Source: Symbiodinium natans (taxonomy: Eukaryota > Sar > Dinophyceae > Suessiales > Symbiodiniaceae). From it: a stretch of DNA of 64,000 bases. Below, piece after piece: positions 31,884 through 42,929 of this stretch. The stretch covers positions 358,047 through 422,046 of the forward strand of contig CAJNDS010002449.1 of the NCBI GenBank assembly GCA_905221605.1, read 5' to 3'. The notes under the pieces were generated by a model. That model saw only the letters and a list, made by a program, of their open reading frames with translations. It was not told the DNA's origin and did not search any database. Both the position numbers and the translations under genes were made by a program. Position 1 is the stretch's first letter. The number at the start of each line of letters is the position of its first letter.

Positions 31884-33131
31884 ATGCATGTGCCACGATG
31901 GGCTACAGCTCTTGATCGGTTTGATCTCGTCGCTCCGCCTAAAATAATGTCGGGGGACCGAAGAAAGAACACGGCCAGTGGCAAAGACATAGCCCCGTTG
32001 CTACAGGCAGCTTTTGGTACTGAGGGACCCAAAGCAGGGGAGTTCCCCAGCACAGGGCTTCAGTTTTTGGAAGTCCATGAGTTTCTCATCAAGGAACTTT
32101 TGCTGGCCACACCGAGAGTCACTGCTGGATTGGTTCAGGAAGGTTGCAATGCATGCTTTCAAGGCCTGGATCAAGCAGTGGCCATCTCGTTCAGTCAAGT
32201 GGTGGCAAGTGCTTGCAAGTTGGTGTGGGACAAAAAGGGCCAGGTACTGAATGGTAAGAAGCTCAAGCCGGATGCTTTGAGAAGGTTGGTCATGGTGCTG
32301 GCCGGGCCCAGGAGGTCTCTTGAGCAAGGGACGTTTTTGAAGAAGCAAAAGGAGAGTGCCTCAGGCTCTGGCTCCCGCCTGTCCACTGGATCAACAGCCA
32401 GCTCCTCTGGAGGTGCTTGTCTTGAGAGCGAGCTCGGTGCCTTGGCAGCCTCCTATGGCTTGCCAGCAGTGCCGGCCAAGGCAAATGCTCTTGTCCCGCC
32501 AGTTGGTGTTTCAGATGACGAATCGCCAAATGCACCAGCTGCAATGGAGATTTCCTCCTCGGAGGAGGTGCCCAGCAGCAGTGCCAAGAGCAAGGCGAAA
32601 GCTTCTGCCCCTCAGCAGCAGCAAGCGGCCAGCAGCAAGCGGCCAGCAGCAAGCCACCAGCCAGCAAGCGGCCAGCAGCAAGCGGCCAGCAGCAAGCGGC
32701 CAGCAGCAAGCGGCCAGCAGCAAGCGGCCAGCAGCAAGCGGCCAGCAGCAAGCGGCCAGCAGCAAGCGGCCAGCAGCAAGCGGCCAGCAGCAAGCGGCCA
32801 GCAGCAAGCGGCCAGCAGCAAGCGGCCAGCAGCAAGCGGCCAGCAGCAGCAAGCGGCCCGCAGCAAGCGGCCCGCAGCAAGCGGCCCGCAGCAAGCGGCC
32901 CGCAGCAAGCGGCCCGCAGCAAGCGGCCCGCAGCAAGCGGCCCGCAGCAAGCGGCCCGCAGCAAGCGGCCCGCAGCAAACGGCGGCAGCAAACGGCCGGC
33001 AGCAAGCGGCCCGCAGCAAGCGGCCCGCAGCAAGCGGCCCGCAGCAAGCGGCAGGCAGCAAGCGGCCCGCAGCAAACGGCCCGCAGCAAACGGCCGGCAG
33101 CAAACGGCAGGCAGCAAAGGGCAGGCAGTAA
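31884..33131 (+). CDS. Hypothetical protein: unique N-terminal domain running into a repeat tail
   Basis: The frame opens with ATG at 31884; a second ATG (MSGDRRKN) is at 31947. Residues about 20-240 are unique and well balanced: helical segments (LQFLEVHEFLIKELLL, ITFSQVV-like ISFSQVVASACKLVW), then a Ser/Gly linker and an acidic Ser cluster (EISSSEEVPSSSAKSKAKAS). From about 32614 the frame enters the minisatellite and encodes a 14-residue repeat of SKRPAASGQQQ type. It ends at a stop within the array. I recognise no family. The unique part looks like real coding sequence; whether the tail is translated or the exon is spliced out before it cannot be seen. Confidence 0.5.
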   Translation: MHVPRWATALDRFDLVAPPKIMSGDRRKNTASGKDIAPLLQAAFGTEGPKAGEFPSTGLQFLEVHEFLIKELLLATPRVTAGLVQEGCNACFQGLDQAVAISFSQVVASACKLVWDKKGQVLNGKKLKPDALRRLVMVLAGPRRSLEQGTFLKKQKESASGSGSRLSTGSTASSSGGACLESELGALAASYGLPAVPAKANALVPPVGVSDDESPNAPAAMEISSSEEVPSSSAKSKAKASAPQQQQAASSKRPAASHQPASGQQQAASSKRPAASGQQQAASSKRPAASGQQQAASSKRPAASGQQQAASSKRPAASGQQQQAARSKRPAASGPQQAARSKRPAASGPQQAARSKRPAASGPQQTAAANGRQQAARSKRPAASGPQQAAGSKRPAANGPQQTAGSKRQAAKGRQ

Positions 33132-34963
33132 ACGGCAGGCAGCAAAGGGCAGGCAGCAAAGGGCAGGCAGCAAAGGGCAGGCAGCAAAGGGCAGGCAGCA
33201 AAGGGCAGGCAGCAAAGGGCAGGCAGCAAAGGGCAGGCAGCAAAGGGCAGGCAGCAAAGGGCAGGCAGCAAAGGGCAGGCAGCAAAGGGCAGGCAGCAAA
33301 GGGCCGGCAGCAAAGGGCAGGCAGCAAAGGGCCGGCAGCAAAGGGCCAGCAAGCAGCCGGCAGCAAGCAGCCCGGCAGCAAGCAGCCCGGCAGCAAGCAG
33401 CCCGGCAGCAAGCAGCCCGGCCGGCAGCAAGCAGCCCGGCCGGCAGCAAGCAGCCCGCCCGGCAGCAAGCAGCCCGCCCGGCAGCAAGCAGCCCGGCCGG
33501 CAGCAAGCAGCCCGGCAGGCAGCAAGCAGCCCGGCAGCAAGCAGCCCGGCAGCAAGCAGCCCGGCAGCAAGCAGCCCGGCAGCAAGCAGCCCGGCAGCAA
33601 GCAGCCCGGCAGCAAGCAGCCCGGCAGCAAGCAGCCCGGCAGCAAGCAGCCCGGCAGCAAGCAGCCCGGCAGCAAGCAGCCCAGCAAGCAGCAGCAGCCC
33701 GGCAGCAAGCAGCCCGGCAGCAAGCAGCCCGGCAGCAAGCGGCCCCGCAGCAAGCGGCCCCGCAGCAAGCGGCCCGCAGCAAGCGGCCCGCAGCAAGCGG
33801 CCGGCAGCAAGCGGCCGGCAGCAAGCGGCCGGCAGCAAGCGGCCGGCAGCAGCAAGCGGCCGGCAGCAAGCGGCCGGCAGCAAGCGGCCGGCAGCAAGCG
33901 GCCAGGCAGCAAGCGGCCGGCAGCAAGCGGCGGGCAGCAAGCGGCGGCAGCAAGCGGCGGCAGCAAGCGGCGGCAGCAAGCGGCGGCAGCAAGCGGCGGC
34001 AGCAAGCGGCGGCAGCAAGCGGCGGCAGCAAGCGGCGGCAGCAAGCGGCGGCAGCAAGCGGCGGCAGCAAGCGGCGGCAGCAAGCGGCGACAGCAAGCGG
34101 CGACAGCAAGCGGCGACAGCAAGCGGCGACAGCAAGCGGCGACAGCAAGCGGCGACAGCAAGCGGCGACAGCAAGCGGCGACAGCAAGCGGCGACAGCAA
34201 GCGGCGACAGCAAGCGGCGACAGCAAGCGGCGACAGCAAGCGGCGACAGCAAGCGGCGACAGCAAGCGGCGACAGCAAGCGACGACAGCAAGCGACGACA
34301 GCAAGCGACGACAGCAAGCGACGACAGCAAGCGACGACAGCAAGCGACGACAGCAAGCGACGACAGCAAGCGACGACAGCAACCGACGACAGCAACCGAC
34401 GACAGCAAACGACGACAGCAAACGACGACAGCAAACGACGACAGCAAACGACGACAGCAAACGACGACAGCAAACGACGACAGCAAACGACGACAGCAAA
34501 CGACGACAGCAAAAGACGACAGCAAAAGACGACAGCAAAAGACGACAGCAAACGACGACAGCAAAAGACGACAGCAAAAGACGACAGCAAAAGACGACAG
34601 CAAACGACGACAGCAAACGACGACAGCAAACGACGACAGCAAACGACGACAGCAAACGACGACAGCAAACGACGACAGCAAACGACGACAGCAAAAGACG
34701 ACAGCAAAAGACGACAGCAAAAGACGACAGCAAAAGACGACAGCAAAAGACGACAGCAAAAGACGACAGCAAACGACGACAGCAAACGACGACAGCAAAC
34801 GACGACAGCAAACGACGACAGCAAACGACGACAGCAAACGACGACAGCAAACGACGACAGCAAACGACGACAGCAAACGACGACAGCAAACGACGACAGC
34901 AAACGACGACAGCAAACGACGACAGCAAACGACGACAGCAAACGACGACAGCAACAGCAACAA

Positions 34964-34998
<35 letters not shown>

Positions 34999-35035
34999 AC
35001 AACAACAACAACAACAACAACAGCAACAACAACAG
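32614..35035. repeat. Minisatellite with a stepwise-changing 13-15-bp unit
   Basis: Successive blocks use related units: GCGGCCAGCAGCAA, GCGGCCCGCAGCAA, GGGCAGGCAGCAAA, a 15-bp AGCCCGGCAGCAAGC form, GCGGCCGGCAGCAA, 13-bp CGGCGGCAGCAAG, CGGCGACAGCAAG, CGACGACAGCAAG, CGACGACAGCAAA and AGACGACAGCAAA, ending in (CAG/CAA)n. Most steps differ from the previous one by a single base or one indel. Stop-free in most phases, so long frames here are not evidence of genes. Confidence 0.97.
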
Positions 35036-35093
35036 CAACCCGCACCCGCAGCAAAAACCGCGCCCCGCACTCGCAACAAAAACAACACCCGCA

Positions 35094-35394
35094 GACAAAA
35101 CAAAAGTACTCTTACCGCAGGCCTAGCATGAGATGTGAACAACTGGGATGCATCTTTGATGGTGACAAAGCCTCGTTGTTTTGCTGTAGCTGTAGCAGCC
35201 ATCCAGTGCCTCAAAGTCGTGCCACGCTCAGCGATTAGATCCCTCAGCGAGCCATGCAGAATCAGACACTCCTCTTGCAGGCCAGGAAGCCTGACACCCA
35301 ACAAATTTCGGTGCAGCATTGTACTGTACTGCACCACACTACCGTGGTCTGCATGATACCCATACTTGTACCGTTTGTCTACTCCACTGTCCAT
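35094..35394 (-). CDS. Hypothetical exon abutting the minisatellite
   Basis: The minus frame starts at ATG 35394: MDSGVDKRYKYGYHADHGS, then LHRNLLGVRLPGLQEECLIL, LRDLIAERGTTLRHWMAA and VTIKDASQLFTSHARPAV before entering the minisatellite. The roughly 95 unique residues look protein-like, but I recognise no family. It points towards the array from the side opposite the 31.9-kb exon. Confidence 0.35.
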
Positions 35395-36633
35395 CTTGTT
35401 GAAACTTGATCTCCCGTGATGCCATGCTCCAGGACTTTACCTGCGTAGCCTCCACAGTTTCATCACAGAACCTGTGAGACAAGATTCGGTTTGGGTTTGC
35501 CGATTCCGAGTTGCATCTTTTTCCAGGTGTAGAGCTGCAAAAAGAAACTCGAAGGATTCAGATCTTCAATGTCCAGTAGGTCTGAAGGCTCCACAGAATC
35601 GCTGTATGAACAACCCATTATCGCATTTCAGGGGCAAACCATGAGGTTCCTGAGCCTCCTGAAGATATGTAGTCTTGTGAAGTCTAGTACGTATAGTTTT
35701 GTATAGTATTGCATTGCATTGCACTGTATTGTACTGTATTGTATTGTATTGTACTCCCAGAGCGAAGAAGTTCCCACATGCACTTGGCAGGCAGATCCTT
35801 GCACCATGGAGACCGGCGAGGCAGAGCGCAGGCCTGTTAGGGCCTGCGTGGTTGGCTTTCCAGCGCGGCTCCTGTGCTGAACAGTTGAGGATTGCTTCCG
35901 TGTCACAGGAGAAGGAAGGGTTCGCTGCTTACTAGGTACGAGGTACGCCGCAGTGGAACAGGGCCTAAGTGTATATGTACACAGTATTTGATAAAACAAA
36001 GCAAGGCATAGTATAGCGTGCCGTACTCTGGACGCAGACTTCGAGGGACAGTTTGAGATGCGTTCACGAGGGTTGCCATCTCTTGCGCAGATCACGTTTT
36101 ATGTATTTGTCAATTCAATTGCCACAACATGCCACAAGCAGAGATAGATTCTAGTATTATTACAGTAGTACATTCGAAGTAGTATAGCAGCATTATAGTA
36201 GTATTATAGTTGTATTATTGTAGTATTTATAGTCTAGTAATACTAGAGCAGTATGAAAGTAGCATTATAGTAGCATTATAGTAGTACTATAGTAGTATTA
36301 TAGTGGTATATAATTACAGTATAGTTGTTTCACAGAAGTACTAGAGTAGTATTTCTGTAGCATTCAAGTAGTATTTCTCGCATCGCTCTCAGAAGTAGGT
36401 GTGAGGCTTCTTTCAATGCGGTTTGTGCAGAGGTGGTGGCGTCCAGATTGCTTGTCTGGGAGGGGCTGATGGAGTAATATAGTAGTTCTTATAGAAGTAC
36501 TAAAGCTGTATTTTTGTAGTATTCAAGTAGTATTATAGTAGAATGAGAGAAGTATTATAGTGTAGTATATTATCGTATTCGACTGGTAGTATTGTAGTAC
36601 TCTGAGAGCTTGATGATGTAGATGTTTTAGCTT
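35395..36633. other. No gene; GTATT/GTAGTATTATA microsatellites
   Basis: ATTGTATTGTACT repeats at 35700-35755 and a long loose AGTATTATAGTAGTATT array at 36150-36600. No convincing frame. Confidence 0.7.
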
Positions 36634-37050
36634 TTGAGGCTGGGCACTCGGAAGTGGAGCCTTGGGGCCTTCTTCATGTTGGTGGTCTTTGTTATCGTGA
36701 TGCAGGCCGTGCGTCACAATAGCGTTGTTAGCCTCTTGAACCGCAACGCTGGCTGTGACTGGCTTAGTTTGGTGTTTCGGTTTACCGTATGTTGTTCGAA
36801 GGGTTGTAGTTTGCTATGCATACCTGAAAACGCAAGAGAGCAAGAAATACTAACTTCAATTGATGGAAACGATGTTGAGATGTTAAACTGCCCAGAGGCC
36901 TGTGACACGACAGACCTTAAGTCCCACGCCCGACCTTATGAAAACCAGCTTGCAGAACCGTCGCGCCGCCCAAGCGGTTCCAAGTGGCACCCTGGAGTTC
37001 ATCGGTGCGAGCACAAAGCGGGACTTGCATTCAATCAGCGCTTGCTATTG
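36634..37050 (+). CDS. Possible 5' exon of the ankyrin/membrane gene
   Basis: An ATG-started frame with a hydrophobic segment near the start (GAFFMLVVFVIVMQAV), which would suit a signal anchor, and a Cys-rich stretch after it. It lies directly upstream of the first firm exon of the ankyrin gene, whose own frame has no ATG. No donor site could be fixed. Confidence 0.3.
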
Positions 37051-37105
37051 CTCAGTAGGGGTCTCTGTGTCTGTTTTCTAGTGCCATGTTCGTGGTTTGT
37101 TTTAG

Positions 37106-38130
37106 GAGTCGCTGATAACAGAACAGCAAGTAAGTAAGTCTCCCAGGTGGCTCGACAAGTTTGGTGAGGTGCCCTCCGCCTTCCAACTCTCAGGGATCGC
37201 TTGCCCCTTGAACCACAACGTGAACGGCAAGTACACCTATCAAGGGAACACGGCAGATGGACGCCCCTACTACATGCACAGTGACATTGATTCGTATCTG
37301 TACTATGACAAGGAGTGTGATGGCGACGCAGATGGAACAAACAGTCAGTTGAGCGGTTTTTTCTTGAACATGCATAAGCCCTCGATTGTTGCCAAAGAAG
37401 ATTTAGATGGAGATCGAGACTGCAGGAACGTCGCCTACACGTTGTACCCAACTGCAGAAGAAATCGATCGACTCCTCCCGCCAGAATCGCCTCACATGCA
37501 CCACAGCGTTGCAGGCGCCCTCCCGCAAGCCAACACTACTTGGAAAGTTTGGTGTGGTGAAAAGACCGGGTGGGTCTATGCAGCCCTGAAGCGCACCGCC
37601 GCTGTCTACAACAATCGCGTGGTTTACCCGACTTCCTACAGCACGTCGGACTGCGGGATTTGCAAAGCCGCCAGACAAGGCAACATGGCTGAGGTGCAGA
37701 AGTGGCTTCACGCTGATGGATCGATGATTAATGAGACGGACGGAGGCATCACTCCGCTGATGTTTGCGACTTGGGAAGGACATCTCGACGTGGTAAAGCT
37801 TCTCATCAACGAAAGTGCCCCACTAGAGGCTGTTGACCTGAACGGCATGACAGCATTGATCCATGCTTGTTCTGCTGGAAGCGCAAAAGTCGCAAAGTTC
37901 CTATGCGAACATGGCGCGAACTTGGAAGCGATGGACAACAACGGCCTAACACCTGTGAAGGTTTCGGCTCTGAACGGGCACCTGGACGTGTTAAAAGTTT
38001 TGGTGGGTCAAGGTGCACGGCTTGAGTCTGTCGATCGCGAGGGCCTCACTCCCTTGCTCTGGGCCGTTCGGTCAGGGAAGGATATCATGGCCAGGGACCT
38101 GATCGAGCAAGGGGCTTCCGTGGAAACTTG
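37106..38130 (+). CDS. Ankyrin/membrane gene, first firm exon (ectodomain-like region plus about five ankyrin repeats)
   Basis: The acceptor is TTTGTTTTAG before 37106; the frame then reads ESLITEQQVSKSPRWLDKFG and is open to the donor GT at 38131. Residues about 15-120 form a Gly/Tyr/Asp-rich domain (NGKYTYQGNTADGRPYY, YLYYDKECDGDADG, WKVWCGEKTGWVYA), a pattern I associate with secreted or surface proteins of dinoflagellates. Ankyrin repeats follow from CGICKAARQGNMAEVQKWL, with the consensus G-x-T-P-L-x-x-A and G-H-L-D-V-V-K-L-L. Joining to the next exon at 38327 restores VETCHDGMTPLRWAVQ. Confidence 0.75.
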
Positions 38131-38326
38131 GTTTAGGGTTCAATTCTTGCGTCCTTCATACTGATGCATTTCATCTATTGCAAGCGGGCCTGTCCCAGAG
38201 TCTATGCTACGCAGTCAGCTCCATCGTCGGAATCCTCTAATGTCCTCAGAAAGTTATGTCCAATCTCATGTGAATCATGTGAGTCATCTTTTTGCCCTCG
38301 TAACGCCAACCCAAGGAACCAAGTAG

Positions 38327-38405
38327 CCATGATGGCATGACGCCGCTACGATGGGCCGTGCAGCGTGAGGATGTGCCGATGCTGAGGACCCTCATTCGGA
38401 AGCTG
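38327..38405 (+). CDS. Ankyrin/membrane gene, exon 2 (one ankyrin repeat)
   Basis: After the acceptor CAAGTAG the frame reads HDGMTPLRWAVQREDVPMLR followed by TLIRKLG, a half-to-full ankyrin repeat. The phase fits exon 1. The 3' end is approximate (GGGCAGATTTT; no GT donor present). Confidence 0.6.
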
Positions 38406-38409
38406 GGCA

Positions 38410-38940
38410 GATTTTGATTGAAAACGTTGACGTTGGATGGTTTCTTGACAGACGAGCGGCATCTCATCACCTCGAGGAAGTAGGGTTTGCCGAAGGGTGC
38501 GAGTAATCATAGTAATCAACAGTTGGGTGTCATTGATGGGTTCAGGGCCAATACCATAATAGTATGCTATTCTGGTAGATTATCATCATATACTGTTGTA
38601 GTACGCTACAATAGTATACCCTTTGCTGAACTTGGCTTTTCAACTTACGGCCGCAATTACATGGCTCACCCCAGATTACCTCGCACAGCTCCCTCCGCAA
38701 ATCCTCCTCATGCATCTGGCAGCCGCGATTTTGTAGGACTTGGCTGGTCATGAAACGCAAAACATAGCTTGCATGCCTGCTGAACCATGGCTACAACACA
38801 GCCCCTCGACCACTCACACCAGTAGTTAGCCAAGTCTTTGGTCACCCTGAAGGGTGCATTCGGGTTCATGTAGGTGAGCACATTCACTCCTTCATGGAGT
38901 TGCAGCAGACGCCACTATGCCCAACTGTCTTGCATCAGTT
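38410..38940. other. Intron sequence, no exon recognised
   Basis: Contains a short AGTATGCTATT/TAGTACGCTACAATAG repeat near 38560-38620. No ankyrin signature. Confidence 0.4.
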
Positions 38941-40590
38941 CGGAGCAAATTCTGCGGTGGGAAACTAAACGTAAAATCCTACGATGGGACGATAAATCCT
39001 AGAGCAAGTCGTGCTTCCTCATGAGACCTACTGGGTCGGACACTTGCATACTACTACAAATCCTGCTTCCTCACGAGACTTACTAGGCGGAATATTAAAG
39101 CAAGTCCTGCGACACTAAAGCGAATCCTGTTTCCTCGTGGCTGAAAGCACATCCTGCGGTGGGACATTAAAGCAAGTCCGTGAGTATTGGACACCACGTA
39201 AGCGCATATTTCAGGGTATATACGGGGGCACCACCCAGTGCTTGTTTGTTCACAGCTCGGACAAATTGATATCAACAGTTGCAAAATTGTGCAAAGTTTG
39301 GCGTTTGGTGTCTCAGCATGATCACCGAGCAAATCACGCAAACCGAGGGAGCAGAACGACTGCGCTGTGATTCCCAACCTGGGCTCAGGTTGCACGATGC
39401 TGTGCCCACTCCTCTCGCATGCCTGTGTGTTGCCGTGGCCCAACGCTTCCCTGAACAGACGCCCATCCTAGGAAGCCAGGTTTTTACTTCAATGCTGTAA
39501 ATTGCCAGCGTGGACCCCAACAGGAGACTATGTGAGCCCAACAGTTTTTTCTCACACCTTTCTACGTCTGCCAAACGAAGAGTCCCAGTCGGGGTGGCGC
39601 AGGCTGCCACGGCAGCTCCGTGAGCGGGAAGCGGTGAACATCTTTGAGCATCTCGCGAACCCAGACAAATACGTTCTTAAACAAAACCGTACCGTGGGAC
39701 ACTAAAGCAAATCGCGCTCCCTCATGAGACCTACTGGCTGAGATGCCAAGGCAAGTCCTGCGGTGGGACACTAAAGCAAACACTGCTTGCTCATGAGACC
39801 TACAGAGACACTAAGGCAAATCCTATTTTTCTCCATAAGACCTACAAGAGGGACCCCAAAGCAAATCCGTGGTGGGACACGACAGCAAATCCTGCATGCT
39901 CCACCCAGTAGGTCTCGTTAGTGCCATCCCCAATAAGTCTCATGTAAAAGCAAAATTTGCTTTAGGGTCCCACCACAAGATGTGCTCGAATGTCCCACCC
40001 AACAGGTCTTATGAGAAAGCAGGATTTGCTTCATTGTCCACCTTAGAATGTGCCTTCATGTTCTAGTAGGACTCATGAAGAAGCAGATGTGCTTTAATGT
40101 CCCAGGCAGGATGTACTTGAGTGTCCGAGCAAGTCTCATGAGGAAACAGGATTTGCTTTGGTGTCTCGTCTTTAGTGTCCCAACAAGATATCCACCGCAT
40201 GATTGTTCTTGAAGAAGCAGGACTTACTTTAGTGTCCCACCGCAGGATTTGATTCAGCGTCCCACCCAGTAAATCACATGAAGAAGTAGCATTTGCTTTT
40301 AGTGTCCCACCGCAGGATTTGCCTTAGTGCCCCACCCAGTCGGTCACACGGAGGCAAGATTTGTTTTAGTGTTTACTGGCGCACCGCAAGACGTGCCGCG
40401 GTGTCCCACCCGGCAGGCCTCATCCCGCAGGATTTGCTGTAGTGTCCCAGCCACTAGGTCTCGAGGAAGCAGGGTTCGCTTTAGTGTCAAGATTTGCTTT
40501 AGTGTCCCTGGGTCTCATGAGGAAGCAAGATTTGCCTTAGTGCCCCACCGTAAGATTTGCTTTAGTGCCCCAGCCAGTACCAGGGTTTGA
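38941..40590. repeat. Intronic minisatellite that switches orientation
   Basis: Up to about 39890 the units read GGGACACTAAAGCAAATCCT and CCTCATGAGACCTACTGGG. From about 39900 they read the other way: GCAGGATTTGCTTTAGTGTC and AGTAGGTCTCATGAGGAAGC. Units are 40-60 bp and diverged. A unique stretch at 39200-39690 interrupts the first half. Confidence 0.8.
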
Positions 40591-41350
40591 TGCATGGAGA
40601 GGCGCGTCGCGCGAAACGGATCGACTGTCACATCGTGGAAGGAGTCCGAAGCCATTTCGCGTGCGAGAGGTTCGATGCTCGCGACGTGAAAATCGTCCGA
40701 AATGACGGGTTTTCTAACGCTTCACGCGAGAAGTTCGTCGGGCGCTGCGGGGACAATTTAAATGTACATGTGAGTCGAATGTAGGAACTTCGCAGCGGAA
40801 AACTGAGGGAAGGCAATCTTTGGAACCTACGGATCTCAAGCCTCTCTGGCTGATGAACTAAGAAGCCTGGAAGATACGGACTTTGACCTTGAGGTTGACG
40901 CCACTAGAATACTTTTGTGACAACAGAAAAATAGTCATAAGACTAGAAGCATGACATAAAAACACGCACCTATGACGAGAGAACCGGCCCCCCATTGTAA
41001 GATCCCAGCCCAGGGCGAAACCAGAAGGCAAAGATAAACATTTCATTGAAGCGGTGGGGGGGGTCAACACTCCTTACGACAAGGGTTCAAGAGGAAGGTC
41101 ATGTCTCTAACCGAGGCCCAGATTTTTCAACATAGTATCCGGGGGCGGTATTTCTGGTATCATTTCGGTTTCTGGAACCCAACGGGCTTTGAGCTGTCGG
41201 ATGAAGCATTGTGATTTCAAGCCTTGTGCTCCAAGGGCGTACGGCACTAAGCATAGAGCTCAAGGCTTTGAGGCTTCTCGCCCAAATTCACCAATTGCCG
41301 GGTGCCTGGATTGAAAGAAACTCTGAACTCCAAAACCCTTTTTGGTCCTT
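40591..41350. other. Intron sequence, no exon recognised
   Basis: A plus frame at 40587-40784 (65 codons) has no recognisable family and is probably chance. Confidence 0.4.
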
Positions 41351-41352
41351 AC

Positions 41353-41384
41353 ACCCTAATCTAAACCCTAAACCCTAAACCCTG
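41353..41384. repeat. Interstitial telomere-type repeat (CCCTAAA)n
   Basis: Three consecutive CCCTAAA-type units with one degenerate unit before them. CCCTAAA is the plant-type telomere repeat also used by dinoflagellates. Shorter traces are at 41390, 61865 and 126. Confidence 0.8.
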
Positions 41385-41454
41385 TGAAAACCCTGAGCCT
41401 CAAACGTTTTAGGGTCTCGGGCCGGTTTAAAAGCACCACAGTATGGACCCAAGG

Positions 41455-41650
41455 CCTATTATAGTTGTAGTATTATTATGGCATTATTCTAGTAATAATC
41501 TAGTATGATTGTAGTTTTATGATAGTATTATTCTAGTATTCTTATAGCATTGTTAACGTACTGTAGTAACGTTATTATAGTATATTTTCTGTATGATAAA
41601 AGTTGTATTATGGCATCATTGTGTTAGTGTTGTATTGTTATTGTACTTGC
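41455..41650. repeat. TAGTATTATTAT-type microsatellite
   Basis: Loose ATTATAGT/TAGTATTATT repeats, same family as 36150-36600. Confidence 0.8.
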
Positions 41651-41921
41651 TTGTGGTATCCCCGTGGTCTCTGCAACCTGAAGATTTCAAGCATCAGGCT
41701 GAGATTTTAAGCTTTGGAGCCTGAATCCTGAACGGCTCAAAGGCCTTACTCTAAGTCTTACGATGTCAGCGTTTTCATCATCATCTTGTAAGATGGTTGT
41801 CACCCTATGGCCCTGTGAGAGGGATCACTTCAGAAAAGGTAGGCAAAACAGGTCCTACAGTCATGGTGGTTACCAGAACTTAGGCTCATGATTAGGCCTG
41901 TCGATAGCAAGCCAGGAACAA

Positions 41922-42015
41922 GGCATCCTTGGAGACTGTCAGCACCGATGGCCTGACGCCACTGACGCTCCGGCTCGGCATTTATCAGCGTCTCTGTGGT
42001 CACTGCTTGGGCACC
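41922..42015 (+). CDS. Ankyrin/membrane gene, small ankyrin exon
   Basis: The frame reads KASLETVSTDGLTPLTLRLG, then GHCLGT, up to a GT donor at 42016. Joining to 42266 gives GHCLGTVKLLLDQGASVN, the exact length of an ankyrin inner helix pair. The word GTGAA occurs at both junctions (42016 and 42266). The start is approximate. About five extra residues precede GHCLGT compared with the consensus. Confidence 0.55.
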
Positions 42016-42265
42016 GTGAACACCTCTGCCTCAGAGAAAGCCTGTTAGCCCTAGCACAGTCAAAAGGCACGTCTGCCATACCACAGCCCGTATTCTGCCG
42101 ATTGTCTAGTGGGCCGTACGTTGCACTAGTCGAGTTTATCCGCCCGCACACCGGGTTGCCGCGCTAATCTCTCGGCCACACAACAAATGCACGAGGCCTT
42201 TGTGCAACCAAGCCTGCTGCTGCGGACTAAGGATGTGGGCAGTCCAGCATTTTTGGAAACGAAAG

Positions 42266-42760
42266 GTGAAGCTGTTGCTCGACCAGGGTGCGTCAGTGAA
42301 CAGGAGTGCCAAAGAGTTCACACCAGTAGTTTGGGCGGCAAAGCACTCGGACACGCCTATGGTAAAGTTGCTCATTGAGCACGACAAAGCCTCCGTGAAT
42401 TCAACGTCCAATGGCTTGACGGCCATGATGTACGCGGCAAAGAGCGGAGCCAAAGGCGTGATGCAGGTGCTACGGGAAGGAGGGGCCTCAGTAAACGCCA
42501 AAGGCCAGCTTGGCCAGACACCCTTGATGCTTGCAGCAAAAGCCGGCGACTTGAACGCTTTGCAGTACCTGGTGCAGCACAGAGCGGATCTGGAGGCAGC
42601 AGATGACGATGGGCGTACAGCCACTTCCTATGCCAGCAACAGAGCAATCCTACAGTTCTTGAGCTGGAAAGGTGCCGCCCTTCCCTACAACTCTTCGGCA
42701 TCCCTTTTGCAGGCTGCTGACGAAGGGAACGTGGAGAAAGTTAAGGCAATATTCCATCAG
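42266..42760 (+). CDS. Ankyrin/membrane gene, exon with about five ankyrin repeats
   Basis: The acceptor is GAAACGAAAG. The frame reads VKLLLDQGASVN, then TPVVWAAKHSDTPMVKLLIE, NGLTAMMYAAKSGAKGVMQV, GQTPLMLAAKAGDLNALQYL, a repeat beginning DDDGRTATSYAS and a last one beginning ASLLQAADEGNVEKVKAIF. These are regular ankyrin units of 33 residues. The 3' boundary near the CAGCAGCGTCTG stretch is not resolved. Confidence 0.75.
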
Positions 42761-42929
42761 CAGCGTCTGAGCAGAATGAGTTCTGCAAGTATCCTCAAGT
42801 TTGATATATGAGTTGTTGCAGATAGAGTATATAACAGCTGACGTGCCAGTTTTGGTGATCTTTTGGCAAAGATGACTAAGACCCGACCAGAGCCGTGCCT
42901 CGCTTGAAATGAGGTCCTTTCTTCCGCAG

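Noticed and set aside
32290-35394. Open frames of 800-1,034 codons rich in Ala/Leu/Cys or Gln/Ser/Lys
   Set aside because: Product of the 13-15-bp minisatellite. Only the unique ends (31884-32613 plus, 35094-35394 minus) look like coding sequence.
40587-40784. 65-codon plus frame after the inverted minisatellite
   Set aside because: No family, no splice-site support and no ankyrin phase with neighbouring exons.
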